Positions 7,214 through 18,730 of a DNA stretch of 34,930 nucleotides are shown piece after piece (position 1 is the stretch's first letter; every line of letters begins with the position of its first letter). The position numbers and the translations under genes were made by a program. The notes under the pieces were generated by a model, which was not told the origin of the DNA, did not search any database, and was given only the letters and a program-made list of their open reading frames with translations. Source of the DNA: Pseudonocardiales bacterium (GTDB taxonomy: Bacteria; Actinomycetota; Actinomycetes; Mycobacteriales; QHCA01); assembly GCA_003244095.1 (NCBI GenBank), contig QHCA01000422.1:15290-50219 (forward strand), written 5' to 3'.

Positions 7214-8626
7214 ATGGGGCAACTGCATGACCTTTCCGCTCTGGAGCAGGCCGACGCGATAGGCCGCGGTGAAGTGAGCCCGGTCGAGCTGGCCGATCAC
7301 TACCTGCGGCGCATCGATGCCCTGAGCGATTCCGTGGGTGCCTTCGTCACGGTGACCTCCGAGGCGGCCACCGACCTCGCCCTGGACCTGGCCACTGTCC
7401 CGCCCGAGCAGCGGCCGATCCTGCACGGCGTGCCGATCGCCATCAAGGATCTCAATCTGACGACAGGGGTACGTACGACCCTCGGCTCGGCCACCTACGC
7501 CGACTTCGTCCCGCCGATCGATGACCATGTGGTGACCCTGCTACGGGCGGCTGGCACGGTCAGCCTCGGCAAGACCAACACACCGGAGTTCGGGCTGCCC
7601 TGCTACACCGAGCCCGATGTGGCGCCGCCGGCCCGCACCCCGTGGGATCTCGACCGGTCGGCCGGCGGGTCGAGCGGTGGGGCGGCCGCGGCCGTGGCGG
7701 CCGGCCTGGTCCCGTGGGCGCAGGGGTCCGACGGTGGAGGGTCGATCCGGATCCCGGCCAGTGTCTGCGGCGTGTTCGGGCTCAAGCCGTCGCGGGGCAG
7801 GGTCAGCGCCGGGCCGGTGGCCGGCGACGTCACCGGGCTGGCGATCACCGGCCCGATCACCCGTACGGTCGCCGACGCGGCGGCGCTGCTCGACGCCCTG
7901 GCCATCCCGATCCCGGGTGACCCGCACTGGGCGCCGCCGCTCCCGGCCGGCCAGACGTTCCTCGCCGCCGCTTCCCGCCCGCCGGGGCGGTTGCGGATCG
8001 GCCGTTACATCGACCCGCCGGTGCCCGACGCCGAGGTGCACCCGGACTGCCGGGCGGCCTGGGACCTGGCGTCGGAGCTGCTGGACTCTCTCGGACACGA
8101 CGTCGAGGACGTGCCGATGCCGTTCCCCCCGGGGTTGATCCCGATGTTCGAGGTGGTCTGGTCGGTATCGTCCACCGGCGTCCCGGTCGACCCTGACCGG
8201 GAGGGGGAGCTGCGGCCGTTGACCCGCTGGCTGCGCGAGCGCGGGCGGCAGCAGTCGGCTCCCGCTTTCCTCGCGGCGCTCAGCGGCCTGCAGTACGCCG
8301 CCAGGGCCGCGATCCGGGCCACCGCCCCGTACGACGCGGTTCTCACCCCGACCCTGGCCCAGCCGCCTGCCCTGGTCGGTGGGCTGCGCAACGATGCCGA
8401 TCCGGCGGCCGACTTCGAGGCGCAGAAGCGGTTCACGCCCTTCACCGCGGTCTACAACATGACCGGGCAGCCCGCCGTCAGCCTGCCGCTGTTCTGGAAT
8501 GCCGCGGGCCTGCCCATCGGCGTGATGCTGGTGGGCCGGCAGGCCGCGGAGGCAACCCTCTTGTCGCTGTCCGCGCAACTGGAGGTAGCACGTCCGTGGC
8601 GCGACCGCCATCCGGACATGTGGTGA
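7214..8626 (+). CDS. Amidase signature family hydrolase
   Basis: A 470-residue amidase. The Ser-cisSer-Lys triad is visible: Lys78 in IAIKDLN, the GGSSGG loop (151-156), and the nucleophile Ser177 in [10 protein letters not shown]. The C-terminal [18 protein letters not shown] is also typical. Family members hydrolyse diverse amides in the cytoplasm; GatA is unlikely because no gatB or gatC is adjacent. The substrate cannot be told. ATG 7214 is preferred over the in-frame GTG at 7205 because it fits a leaderless start. Its last codons overlap the beginning of malQ, so the two are probably co-translated. Confidence 0.88.
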   Translation: MGQLHDLSALEQADAIGRGEVSPVELADHYLRRIDALSDSVGAFVTVTSEAATDLALDLATVPPEQRPILHGVPIAIKDLNLTTGVRTTLGSATYADFVPPIDDHVVTLLRAAGTVSLGKTNTPEFGLPCYTEPDVAPPARTPWDLDRSAGGSSGGAAAAVAAGLVPWAQGSDGGGSIRIPASVCGVFGLKPSRGRVSAGPVAGDVTGLAITGPITRTVADAAALLDALAIPIPGDPHWAPPLPAGQTFLAAASRPPGRLRIGRYIDPPVPDAEVHPDCRAAWDLASELLDSLGHDVEDVPMPFPPGLIPMFEVVWSVSSTGVPVDPDREGELRPLTRWLRERGRQQSAPAFLAALSGLQYAARAAIRATAPYDAVLTPTLAQPPALVGGLRNDADPAADFEAQKRFTPFTAVYNMTGQPAVSLPLFWNAAGLPIGVMLVGRQAAEATLLSLSAQLEVARPWRDRHPDMW

Positions 8627-10623
8627 GCGCCGACCCGGCGATGGCCGCGCTCGCGGCCGCCCACGGGGTGGCGCTGTCCTACGTCGATGCCAACGATCGC
8701 CCGGTGGATGTCGCCCCGCAGACCGTCATCGACGTGCTGGCTGCCCTCGGCGTGGACGCCTCGACGCCCGCGGCGGTAAGCGCCTCGCTCGAACAGGCCC
8801 GCGGCCGCGACGCGCAGCGGCCGCTCCCGCCGACGATGGTCCTCGCTGCCGGCGAGGGGAAGACCCTTCCCGTGCCGGCCGGCGCGGCGGTGCGCCTGAC
8901 GGCCGAGGACGGTCGCGTCGTGGCGATGCCCGGCTCGACCGTGCCGGCCGACCTGCCGGTCGGGTGGTACTCGCTCGCCGTCGACGACGTGGTGTCCGCG
9001 CTCATGGTCGTCCCCGACCGCCTGCCCCCACCGGCCGGCCGGGCCTGGGGATGGATGCTGCAGCTGTACAGCCTGCACAGCAGCGGGTCCTGGGCCATGG
9101 GCGACTACCGCGACCTGGCCGACGTCGCCGCCTGGTCGGCCTCGGCCGACGGCGGCGGGGCCGGACTCGTGCTCTGCAACCCGCTGCATGCGCCGACCCT
9201 GGTGCCCCCGATCGAGAACTCTCCGTACTTCCCGTCCAGCCGGCGCTTCCGCTCGCCGCTGTACCTGCGGATCAGCGACATCCCGGAGTACGGAGGCTGC
9301 GACCCGGCGACCCGGGAGCGGATCGATGCCCTACGGCCGGCCGAGGCCCCCGAGCGGATCGACCGTGATGCGGTCTGGGCCGCGAAGCGGGTGGCTCTTG
9401 AGCTGCTCTGGCCGTACGCCCGCCGCGACCGCATCGACGAGGTCCGCGCGGCGACCGGTTCGGCGCTCGAGGAGTTCGCGCTCTTCAGCGCACTGGCGGA
9501 GGTGCAGGGCGCGGACTGGCGGGAGTGGCCCGAGGAGTTGCGCGACCCGGCCGGTCCGGGCGTCGCGGCCGCGCTGGCCGAGCACCGCGACCGGGTCGAC
9601 TTCCACACCTGGCTGCAGTTGCTGTGCGACGAGCAACTGGCGCTGGCCCGGCCGGTGGAGATGGCGGTCGGCGTGGTCCACGACCTGGCGGTGGGTGTGG
9701 ATCCCGGTGGTGCCGATGCCTGGGCCCTGCAGGGTGTGCTGGCCGGTGGCGCGACCGTCGGCTGCCCGCCGGACGAGTTCAACCAGCAGGGTCAGGACTG
9801 GCGGCTCCCGCCGTGGCACCCGCAGCGCCTGGCCGAGGCCGGGTACGCGCCCTTCCGCGACCTCGTCCGGTCGGTGCTGCGGCACGCCGGGGGCATCCGG
9901 ATCGACCACGTGATGGGGTTGTTCCGGCTCTGGTGGGTGCCCGAGGGCAACAGGGCGGACCAGGGGACGTACGTGGCCTACGATTCCCGCGCCATGCTGG
10001 GAGCGGTGCTGATCGAGGCGTACCTGGCACGTGCGGTGGTCGTGGGGGAGGACCTGGGCACGGTGCAGCCGCAGGTCACCGACACCCTTGCTGCTGCGGG
10101 CGTGCTCGGAAGCGACGTCGTGTGGTTCCAGAGGGAGAAGGACGGCAGGGCACCGCTGCCGCCGCGGCGGTGGCGGTCGGCGGCGATGGCATCGGTGACC
10201 ACGCACGACCTGCCCACCGTCGCCGGCTGGCTGGGCGACGAGCCGGTCCGGATCCGCGCCGAGCTCGGCCTGCTCAGCGTCCCGGTCGCGGACGAACGCG
10301 AACGGATGGCGGCCGAGCGCACGGCCCTGCTCGCCCTCCTGCGGCGGGAGGGCCTGCTCGACCCGTCGGCGGCCGTCGAACCGATCGAGGTCATGCTGGC
10401 TCTGCACCGGCTGCTGGTCGTCTCGGCTGCCACGCTGGTCGTCGCCTCGCCGTCGGACGCGGTCGGTGACGTCCGGCAGCCCAACCTGCCGGGCACTCTC
10501 GACGAGTACCCCAACTGGCGGCTGCCGCTGATCGACGGGCGGGGCGATCCGGTGTCGCTGGAGGAGTTGCGAGTGCATCCGGCAGCACGGCGCCTCGTCG
10601 AGGTACTGTCCGCGGTGCACTGA
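8596..10623 (+). CDS. malQ: 4-alpha-glucanotransferase (amylomaltase, GH77)
   Basis: A 675-residue GH77 enzyme. An N-terminal accessory region (about 1-135) typical of the longer actinobacterial MalQ precedes the barrel. Catalytic residues are visible: nucleophile Asp437 in IRIDHVMG, acid/base Glu485 in VVGEDLGTV, and Asp538 in TTHDLPTV. NLPGTLDEYPNWRLPL near the C-terminus is the conserved end motif. MalQ transfers glucan segments between maltodextrins in glycogen and maltose metabolism. GTG 8596 is chosen because GGAGGT lies nine bases upstream; GTG 8623, which overlaps the amidase stop as GTGA, is a serious alternative. No other maltose genes are in the window. Confidence 0.95.
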   Translation: MARPPSGHVVSADPAMAALAAAHGVALSYVDANDRPVDVAPQTVIDVLAALGVDASTPAAVSASLEQARGRDAQRPLPPTMVLAAGEGKTLPVPAGAAVRLTAEDGRVVAMPGSTVPADLPVGWYSLAVDDVVSALMVVPDRLPPPAGRAWGWMLQLYSLHSSGSWAMGDYRDLADVAAWSASADGGGAGLVLCNPLHAPTLVPPIENSPYFPSSRRFRSPLYLRISDIPEYGGCDPATRERIDALRPAEAPERIDRDAVWAAKRVALELLWPYARRDRIDEVRAATGSALEEFALFSALAEVQGADWREWPEELRDPAGPGVAAALAEHRDRVDFHTWLQLLCDEQLALARPVEMAVGVVHDLAVGVDPGGADAWALQGVLAGGATVGCPPDEFNQQGQDWRLPPWHPQRLAEAGYAPFRDLVRSVLRHAGGIRIDHVMGLFRLWWVPEGNRADQGTYVAYDSRAMLGAVLIEAYLARAVVVGEDLGTVQPQVTDTLAAAGVLGSDVVWFQREKDGRAPLPPRRWRSAAMASVTTHDLPTVAGWLGDEPVRIRAELGLLSVPVADERERMAAERTALLALLRREGLLDPSAAVEPIEVMLALHRLLVVSAATLVVASPSDAVGDVRQPNLPGTLDEYPNWRLPLIDGRGDPVSLEELRVHPAARRLVEVLSAVH

Positions 10624-10654
10624 CCCGTGACCGGAGCGCGGCGGGGGCATCAGA

Positions 10655-10667
10655 TAACGTGCAGCAC
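10655..10667 (+). promoter_or_regulatory. Candidate -10 element and leaderless start for a short leader ORF
   Basis: TAACGT at 10655-10660 fits TANNNT and is followed by exactly seven bases before GTG 10668, as at 7201 and 22508. The -35 region is not recognisable. Confidence 0.35.
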
Positions 10668-10703
10668 GTGAGCGACCTGCCGTCCCCCCGCGGCTACCGA
10701 TGA
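10668..10703 (+). CDS. Putative 11-codon leader peptide
   Basis: GTG 10668 opens an 11-codon frame (VSDLPSPRGYR) that ends in TGA at 10701-10703, overlapping the ATG of the next gene as ATGA. The next gene has no ribosome site of its own, so translation of the leader would deliver ribosomes to it. Too short to show coding bias; the case rests only on the -10 spacing and the overlap. It could be chance. Confidence 0.3.
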   Translation: MSDLPSPRGYR

Positions 10704-10990
10704 GCATCCCGGAGACCGTGCTGGTCTACCTCGGCATCCCATTCGGCGTCGTCCTGCTGGTGGTCGCCGCCGTCTACGGCACGAGCAGCCGCCACGGCCC
10801 GCGCTACCGGCCCGGCCGGCCGTTCGCGTTCGAGCCGGCCTGGTACGTCGCGGCCCGGCCGCCGCACCCGCTGGACGACCCGGCGCGCCCGGCGCTGCCG
10901 CCGGTTGACGTGCCCCTCGCGCTGCCGGTCGGGTCGCCCGACCCGGCGGCGACACCCACGACGACCGGTGGTGCTCGTGGCAGCTGGTAG
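10700..10990 (+). CDS. Small single-span membrane protein, actinobacterial, unknown function
   Basis: A 96-residue protein beginning MSIPETVLVYLGIPFGVVLLVVAAVY: a short N-terminus, one transmembrane helix at about 8-27, then a basic segment (GPRYRPGRPFAFEPAWY) and a long proline-rich tail. The start and the RYRPG-P-W pattern recall a conserved small hypothetical protein common in Actinobacteria, for which I know no function. It is followed by the overlapping DUF5130 gene, and the pairing with DUF5130 also seems recurrent (memory, not checked). Confidence 0.7.
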   Translation: MSIPETVLVYLGIPFGVVLLVVAAVYGTSSRHGPRYRPGRPFAFEPAWYVAARPPHPLDDPARPALPPVDVPLALPVGSPDPAATPTTTGGARGSW

Positions 10991-11366
10991 GAGCGCGACG
11001 GCACCACCTGGGGGACCGTTCCTGCCTCGGCAGCTCTGGCGGATCGACGGTGCGCTCGCCGCCGCCGACCACGAGACCGGCCTGACCTTCAGCATCTACG
11101 TCGGCGATCTCGAGGAGCCCACCCGGACGTCGGCCGAGCGGTTGCACGCACAGCTCGGTGAGCACGCCGACTCCGGCGTCCTTCTCGCCGTCTCACCCAA
11201 CCAGCGGGTGCTCGAGATCGTCACCGGCAGCGAGGCACGGCGCACCCTGCCGGACCGGATCGCCGCCCTGGCCTCCTTGTCGATGACAGCCGCCTTCGAG
11301 GGGGGTGACCTCGCCGGGGGCCTGGTGGCCGGCCTGCGGATGCTCGCCGACCAAGCCCGCCGCTGA
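10968..11366 (+). CDS. DUF5130 domain protein
   Basis: About 132 residues, overlapping the end of the preceding membrane protein gene. The core is RIDGALAAADHETGLTFSIYVGDLEEPTR followed by HADSGVLLAVSPNQRVLEIVTGSEARRTLPDRIAALASLSMTAAFEGGDLAGGLVAGLRML. This matches DUF5130, distantly like the TPM-fold phosphatase-like domain, with no known activity. No signal peptide or membrane segment is seen. Three GTGs (10968, 10971, 10977) are possible starts with weak ribosome sites; the first is given. It converges with pepN across the inverted 41-bp repeat. Confidence 0.75.
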   Translation: MVLVAAGRSATAPPGGPFLPRQLWRIDGALAAADHETGLTFSIYVGDLEEPTRTSAERLHAQLGEHADSGVLLAVSPNQRVLEIVTGSEARRTLPDRIAALASLSMTAAFEGGDLAGGLVAGLRMLADQARR

Positions 11367-11419
11367 CCCGTACCCCAACCCATCCAGCGTTTTCCCGGAA
11401 GACGGCGCTTTGGACGGCC

Positions 11420-14008
<2,589 letters not shown>

Positions 14009-14118
14009 CGGATCGTGCTCCTTCAGAAGGGTTCGGAGTCGTACGAGCGTCTCACATGCGGGGAATACCCGCCGTGCCCGTAGCTGCTGTTATCAACACG
14101 CAACCCGAGGGGATTCAC

Positions 14119-14727
14119 GTGACCGAGCCCACCATCGTCGATTTCTGGTTCGATCCGGCCTGTCCCTGGGCCTGGTTGAGCTCCCGCTGGCTGCTCAACG
14201 CGGCCGAGGTGCGCGACATCACCCCGCGCTGGCACGTGATGTCCCTGGCCCTGCTCAACGAGGGCCGCGATCTCTCCGATGACTACCGGGAGGGTCTCCG
14301 GCAGGCGCTGGGCCCGGTCCGCGTGTGCATCGCCGCGCAGCAGAAGTTCGGCGACGAGGTGCTGCTCCCGCTCTACACCGCCCTCGGTACGCGCCGGCAC
14401 GTGCAGGAGGCCGAGATGTCCCGGCAGTTGGTGGAGGCCGCGCTGACCGAGGCCGGCCTACCGCCGGACCTGGCGGACGCCATGACCTCCACCGACTACG
14501 ACGAGGCGCTGAACACGTCCCATCACGAGGGCATGGACCAGGTCGGCGACGACGTGGGGACCCCGGTGATCGCCTTCAACGGAGCGGCGATCTTCGGCCC
14601 GGTCGTCACCCCCGCACCGCGCGGCGAGGCGGCCGGCCTGCTGTGGGACGGTGTGGTGCTCGTCACGTCGACCCCCGGCTTCTACGAGCTGAAGCGCACC
14701 CGCGACCAGCGGCCGGACTTCACCTGA
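14119..14727 (+). CDS. DsbA-like mycothiol-dependent reductase (Rv2466c type) with CPWA active site
   Basis: A 202-residue thioredoxin-fold protein with the DsbA-type helical insertion. [13 protein letters not shown] carries the active-site Cys15; the usual second cysteine position (residue 18) is Ala. [34 protein letters not shown] with the cis-Pro loop, and [17 protein letters not shown] match Rv2466c of M. tuberculosis, a mycothiol-dependent reductase that activates some nitro prodrugs. The mono-thiol site would work with mycothiol alone, without an internal disulfide. I recall CPWA forms in Streptomyces too, so this is a known variant. GTG 14119 follows a GAGGGG site. No signal peptide: cytoplasmic. 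Confidence 0.88.
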   Translation: MTEPTIVDFWFDPACPWAWLSSRWLLNAAEVRDITPRWHVMSLALLNEGRDLSDDYREGLRQALGPVRVCIAAQQKFGDEVLLPLYTALGTRRHVQEAEMSRQLVEAALTEAGLPPDLADAMTSTDYDEALNTSHHEGMDQVGDDVGTPVIAFNGAAIFGPVVTPAPRGEAAGLLWDGVVLVTSTPGFYELKRTRDQRPDFT

Positions 14728-14744
14728 CAAGGGGGGCAGCTCCT

Positions 14745-16163
14745 GTGCTAGCCAGGGACGGCATGTTCATCGGCGGCGAGTGGGTCCAGCCGGCGGGGCA
14801 GGGCCGGATCGAGGTGGTCGACCCGACCTCCGAGCAGGTGATCGCAACGGTGCCCGAGGGCATGGCCGCCGACGTCGACAAGGCGGTCGCGGCGGCTCGG
14901 GCGGCGTTCGGCCCCTGGTCGGCGAGCTCGCCGAACCGGCGTGCCGAACACCTCGGCACCCTGCACGAGGTGCTCAGCGGCAGGGCTGACGAGATCGCCC
15001 GGACGATCACCGCCGAGATGGGCGCTCCCCTCAAGATGGCCAGGCAGGTGCAGACGGCGCTGCCGCTGACCGTGTTGAGCTCGTACGTCGACCTGCTGGC
15101 GGGCTACCCCTTCGAGGAGGAGATCGGCAACTCCCTCGTAGTGCACGAGCCGATCGGCGTGGTCGGTGCGATCACCCCGTGGAACTACCCGCTGCACCAG
15201 GTCATCGCCAAGGTCGCCGCCGCCCTCGCGGCCGGCTGCACGGTGGTGCTCAAGCCGAGCGAGGTGGCGCCGCTGACGGCCTTCATCCTCGCCGAGGCGT
15301 GCGCCGATGCGGGCCTGCCCGCCGGGGTACTCAACACCGTCACGGGCTACGGCCCGGCGGTCGGCGAGGCGATCGCCGCCCATCCCGACATCGACATGGT
15401 GTCCTTCACCGGGTCGGTGGCCTCCGGCAAGCGGGTGAGCCAGGTAGCCGCGGGCACCCTCAAGCGGGTGACCCTCGAGCTGGGCGGCAAGTCGGCCAAC
15501 GTGCTGCTACCCGACGCCGACTTCGCCAGGGCGGTCAAGGTCGGCGTCGGCAACGCCTTCCTCAACTCGGGCCAGACCTGCACGGCCTGGACCCGGCTGC
15601 TCGTTCCGGCCGCCCGGCACGACGAGGTGGTCGAGATGGCGGTCGGCGTCGCCGGCCGCCACACCCTCGGCGACCCGGCCGCCGAGGCCACCCGGCTCGG
15701 GCCGCTGGCCTCGGGAGCGCAGCGCGAGCGGGTGCGCGGCTACATCTCGGCCGGCATCGCCGAAGGGGCACATCTGGCGACCGGTGGGGTCGCACCGCCC
15801 GAGGGCCTCGACACCGGCTACTTCGTCACACCGACGGTCTTCGGCGGGGTGCGGCCGGACATGATCATCGCCCAGGAGGAGATATTCGGCCCGGTGCTGT
15901 CGATACTCCCGTACGACGACGAGGAGGACGCCCTGCGGATCGCCAACGGCACCATCTACGGACTTGCGGGCGGCGTGTGGTCGGCCGATCCCGACCGTGC
16001 CCTCGCCTTCGCCCGCCGGATGCGAACCGGCCAGATCGACGTCAACGGCGGCCGGTTCAATCCGCTCGCGCCCTTCGGCGGCTACCGGCAGTCGGGCAAC
16101 GGCCGTGAGCTGGGCCGCTACGGCCTGGCGGAGTTCTGCGAGATCAAGTCGCTACAGCGCTGA
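14745..16163 (+). CDS. NAD(P)-dependent aldehyde dehydrogenase
   Basis: A 472-residue ALDH superfamily enzyme. [22 protein letters not shown] with VVLKPSE is the NAD-binding region; the general base Glu245 is in [11 protein letters not shown] and the nucleophile Cys279 is in [29 protein letters not shown] and the C-terminal [15 protein letters not shown] are standard. It oxidises an aldehyde to the acid; the substrate is not determinable. GTG 14745 follows AAGGGGGG eight bases upstream; a longer reading would overlap the DsbA-like gene and is rejected. It follows that gene after 17 bases and is probably in the same transcript. Confidence 0.93.
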   Translation: MLARDGMFIGGEWVQPAGQGRIEVVDPTSEQVIATVPEGMAADVDKAVAAARAAFGPWSASSPNRRAEHLGTLHEVLSGRADEIARTITAEMGAPLKMARQVQTALPLTVLSSYVDLLAGYPFEEEIGNSLVVHEPIGVVGAITPWNYPLHQVIAKVAAALAAGCTVVLKPSEVAPLTAFILAEACADAGLPAGVLNTVTGYGPAVGEAIAAHPDIDMVSFTGSVASGKRVSQVAAGTLKRVTLELGGKSANVLLPDADFARAVKVGVGNAFLNSGQTCTAWTRLLVPAARHDEVVEMAVGVAGRHTLGDPAAEATRLGPLASGAQRERVRGYISAGIAEGAHLATGGVAPPEGLDTGYFVTPTVFGGVRPDMIIAQEEIFGPVLSILPYDDEEDALRIANGTIYGLAGGVWSADPDRALAFARRMRTGQIDVNGGRFNPLAPFGGYRQSGNGRELGRYGLAEFCEIKSLQR

Positions 16164-16222
16164 CGCCGAGCCCGACGGGGGTCGGACGATTCGGGCGGGC
16201 GCGCATCGGGCAGGCTGCACAC

Positions 16223-16840
16223 ATGACCGAAGCGGTACGGCAGGAGGCGGGTGACATCGGGGGACGGGTCCTGCGGCTCGGCCGCCAGGGCGTCGGGTCC
16301 TTCCACTCCCCGGAGCGCGTCGTCGGCGCCTTGCGGGCGGCCCATCCCCGCGACTCCGACGAGCAGACGGTCCAGCGGCTGGTCAACCTGCACTGCTCCC
16401 AGAGCGCTGTGCAGGGCGCGATCTCCGGTGTCGGCGGCATCTTCACGCTGGTGCTGATGCTGCCGTTGTCGCTGTTCACCGACGGGGTGATCCAGGCGCG
16501 GCTGGCCTATGCCATCGCCCTGGTCTACGGCCACGATCCCGACGCTCCCGAGACGGCGGCGCTGGTCGCCGGCTGCCTGGTCGGCGTTGGTGGCAACTCA
16601 GCCAGCGCGCTCGGCGTCGGCGCCCCGCGCGCCCTCGTGGCGGCGGTGCGGCGCAAGGCCGTGCGCCGGGTCGGGGCAAAGCTTCTGACCCGGGTCGGTG
16701 GTGAGGGTGCGGCGCGCCTAGTGCCGGTCGCGGGTGCCGCCATCGCCGGCGCCACGGACTTCGCCCTGACCCGAGGTGTGGCCAAACGAGCCGTCGAGGC
16801 ATTTCAGCGCGGACCGAACCCTGCACCGAATCAGGAGTGA
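16223..16840 (+). CDS. EcsC-like family protein
   Basis: A 205-residue protein. The middle (about 75-115) is hydrophobic: GAISGVGGIFTLVLMLPLSLFTDGVIQARLAYAIALVYGHD. The end, GAKLLTRVGGEGAARLVPVAGAAIAGATDFALTRGVAKRAVEAF, matches the C-terminal block of the EcsC family, where a glycine-rich hairpin faces the membrane. Function is unknown; members are peripheral membrane proteins. Upstream, CAGGCT lies six bases from the ATG, a weak version of the leaderless pattern. The stop is three bases before the DUF1015 gene, so the two are co-transcribed. Confidence 0.6.
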   Translation: MTEAVRQEAGDIGGRVLRLGRQGVGSFHSPERVVGALRAAHPRDSDEQTVQRLVNLHCSQSAVQGAISGVGGIFTLVLMLPLSLFTDGVIQARLAYAIALVYGHDPDAPETAALVAGCLVGVGGNSASALGVGAPRALVAAVRRKAVRRVGAKLLTRVGGEGAARLVPVAGAAIAGATDFALTRGVAKRAVEAFQRGPNPAPNQE

Positions 16841-16843
16841 TGC

Positions 16844-18055
16844 ATGCCCGTCATAGCCCACCCGATCGATGTCGCCTGGGTCTCCACCGGCGGCACCGGG
16901 GCACAGAACTACGACGAGTTCGCCTCCGATGCCGAGATCGAGGCGATCATCGCTCGGCATCCCGACTCGGTGCTCGCGGTCGAGATGCCGCACTGCGTCC
17001 CGGAGGCCCGCATCGCCGGCCTGTCGTTCACCGATGCGCTGCCGGCGGCAGCGCAGCGGCTGGCCGACCTCCGGGCCGGGGGCAGGTTCGAGCGTCAGGC
17101 CGATGTGGTCGCGCTCTACCGCATCACCTCCGAGCTGGCGATCGCCTACGGCGTGCTGCTCATGGTCGACACCGACCAGATCTCGACCTCGGCCGATGAC
17201 CCCGGGCAGGTCATCCGCAACGAGGACGTCTTCTCCGCCAAGGTGGCCGAGCGGACGGCGCTCATCAAGGGCCTGCAGCACCTGCTCAGCCCGGTGCTCC
17301 TGGTGCAGTCCGAGGGCGGCGGGGAGCTGGAGGACCAGCTGGCAGCCCTGGTCAGCTCGATGGCCGAGCCCACGGTCAGCGACACCGACCAGCTCGACCA
17401 GGTCCACGAGTTGTGGCTGCTGCCCGAGGGCGCCGAGCGCGAGGCCGTGCTGGCGGCGGTCAACACAGGCCAGCTGGTCGTGGCCGACGGCAACCACCGC
17501 ACCCTGGCCGCCCAGCAGGCCGGCCTGCCGCGGTTCCTCGCTGTCATCACGACCCCGGGGTCGGTCCACATCCGTCCGTACAACCGGCTCGTCCGCACCC
17601 TCGGCATGGCGCCCGAGGAGTTCGTCGATGCCTTGCGCGCCGCCGGGGCACAGGTGGCGCCCTGGGAGGGCGAGGTCGCGGTGCCCGTACTCCCCGGCAC
17701 CGTCGCCGTGGTCCTGCCGCACGGGCAGACCTACGCCGTGACGCTGCCACACGGCACCGACGGCACAGTCGTCGACCGACTCGACCACAGCGTCGTCGAG
17801 CGGGTCGTGCTCGGCGGGATTCTCGGCCTGGGTCCGGACGACGCGAGAATCTCCTATGTCGGCGGGGACTATCCGGTCGAATGGCTGACCGGTGAGGTGG
17901 ACGCCGGCCGGGCCGACGCCGCGATCGTGATCTCGCCGGTCTCCGTGCAGGACTTTCTCGCGGTCAATCTCGAACGCCTGAAGATGCCGCGCAAGAGCAC
18001 GTGGTTCAGCCCCAAGGCGCGGGCCGGGCTCATCCTCGCGGAGCTTCCCGGCTGA
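16844..18055 (+). CDS. DUF1015 family protein
   Basis: A 403-residue cytoplasmic protein. ALYRITSELAIAYGVLLMVDTD, RNEDVFSAKVAERTALIKGLQHLLSPVLLV, VADGNHRTLAAQQ (Asp215 in the ADGNHR core), IRPYNRLVRTLG and the terminal MPRKSTWFSPKARAGLILAEL follow the DUF1015 order. The family contains a ParB/Srx-like fold, and relatives of that fold include serine kinases, so a phosphotransferase is possible but unproven. In many genomes DUF1015 genes sit near serine or one-carbon genes; here the partner is EcsC-like. ATG 16844 has AGGAG six bases upstream. The 3' end overlaps the converging PAP2 gene by 26 bases. Confidence 0.85.
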   Translation: MPVIAHPIDVAWVSTGGTGAQNYDEFASDAEIEAIIARHPDSVLAVEMPHCVPEARIAGLSFTDALPAAAQRLADLRAGGRFERQADVVALYRITSELAIAYGVLLMVDTDQISTSADDPGQVIRNEDVFSAKVAERTALIKGLQHLLSPVLLVQSEGGGELEDQLAALVSSMAEPTVSDTDQLDQVHELWLLPEGAEREAVLAAVNTGQLVVADGNHRTLAAQQAGLPRFLAVITTPGSVHIRPYNRLVRTLGMAPEEFVDALRAAGAQVAPWEGEVAVPVLPGTVAVVLPHGQTYAVTLPHGTDGTVVDRLDHSVVERVVLGGILGLGPDDARISYVGGDYPVEWLTGEVDAGRADAAIVISPVSVQDFLAVNLERLKMPRKSTWFSPKARAGLILAELPG

Positions 18056-18713
18056 CCGCGGCCCGGACGGGTTTCATCGCGAGCACGACGCCCAGGAGTA
18101 GGACGCCGAGCAGCCAACCGGCGATGACGTCACTGAGCCAGTGATAGTCCAAGGCGATCATCGACAGGCCGGCCGCGGCCGCGAGTGCCGCGGTGATCGC
18201 GAGGCGGGCGCCCCGGCCGAGGGCGCGCCGGGCCCGGTCACCGAGGGTCGCCGCGAACTCCAGTACGAGGCCCCAGCAGACGATCGCGTTGATCGCGTGA
18301 CCGGAGGGGTACGAGGAGCCGCCGGCATGCACGCCGTCATGCCCACTGCTCGGTGCGACGCGGCCGACGGCGGCCTTGAACACCAGGACCACGATCGCGA
18401 GGCCGACCAGGGCGCCGAGCGCGACGAGCAGTGGCCGCGGGCTGCGCTGCCGCCGGGCCGCGAGCCCTGCCAGCAGGAGCAGCGGGAGCACCACGATGCC
18501 GCGCTGGCCCGCCAGGGACAGCGCCAGCACGGCGAGCCGCGGCAGCCCGTGGTGCAGGTGCGGATCGAGGTGTTGGTGCACGTGCCAGTCGAGGCGCCGG
18601 ATCAGGCCGCCGGAGAGCACATCGGCGGTCAGCCCGGCCACCGCGAGGACCAGAGCCGCCGCCAGCAGGAGGCCCCTCGACCGGCGCATAGCGTGATCAG
18701 ACCACGCGGTCAC
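18030..18713 (-). CDS. PAP2-family membrane phosphatase
   Basis: A 227-residue protein with about six hydrophobic segments. The three PAP2 motifs are present: KAAVGRVAP, SSYPSGHA, and LDYHWLSDVIAG (usual SRxxxxxHxxxD, with Leu-Asp in place of Ser-Arg at the start). It probably dephosphorylates a lipid phosphate such as phosphatidate or undecaprenyl diphosphate on the outer face of the membrane. GTG 18713 has GGAG eight bases upstream; ATG 18689 is an alternative. It is divergent from rpiB with only 17 bases between the starts if GTG is right. Confidence 0.88.
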   Translation of the reverse strand: MTAWSDHAMRRSRGLLLAAALVLAVAGLTADVLSGGLIRRLDWHVHQHLDPHLHHGLPRLAVLALSLAGQRGIVVLPLLLLAGLAARRQRSPRPLLVALGALVGLAIVVLVFKAAVGRVAPSSGHDGVHAGGSSYPSGHAINAIVCWGLVLEFAATLGDRARRALGRGARLAITAALAAAAGLSMIALDYHWLSDVIAGWLLGVLLLGVVLAMKPVRAAVSREAPRG

Positions 18714-18730
18714 CTGACAGACTCCACGCC

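Noticed and set aside
14325-14744. N-terminal extension of the aldehyde dehydrogenase
   Set aside because: It overlaps the DsbA-like gene in another frame and is arginine-rich shadow sequence; the family N-terminus begins near MFIGGEW.
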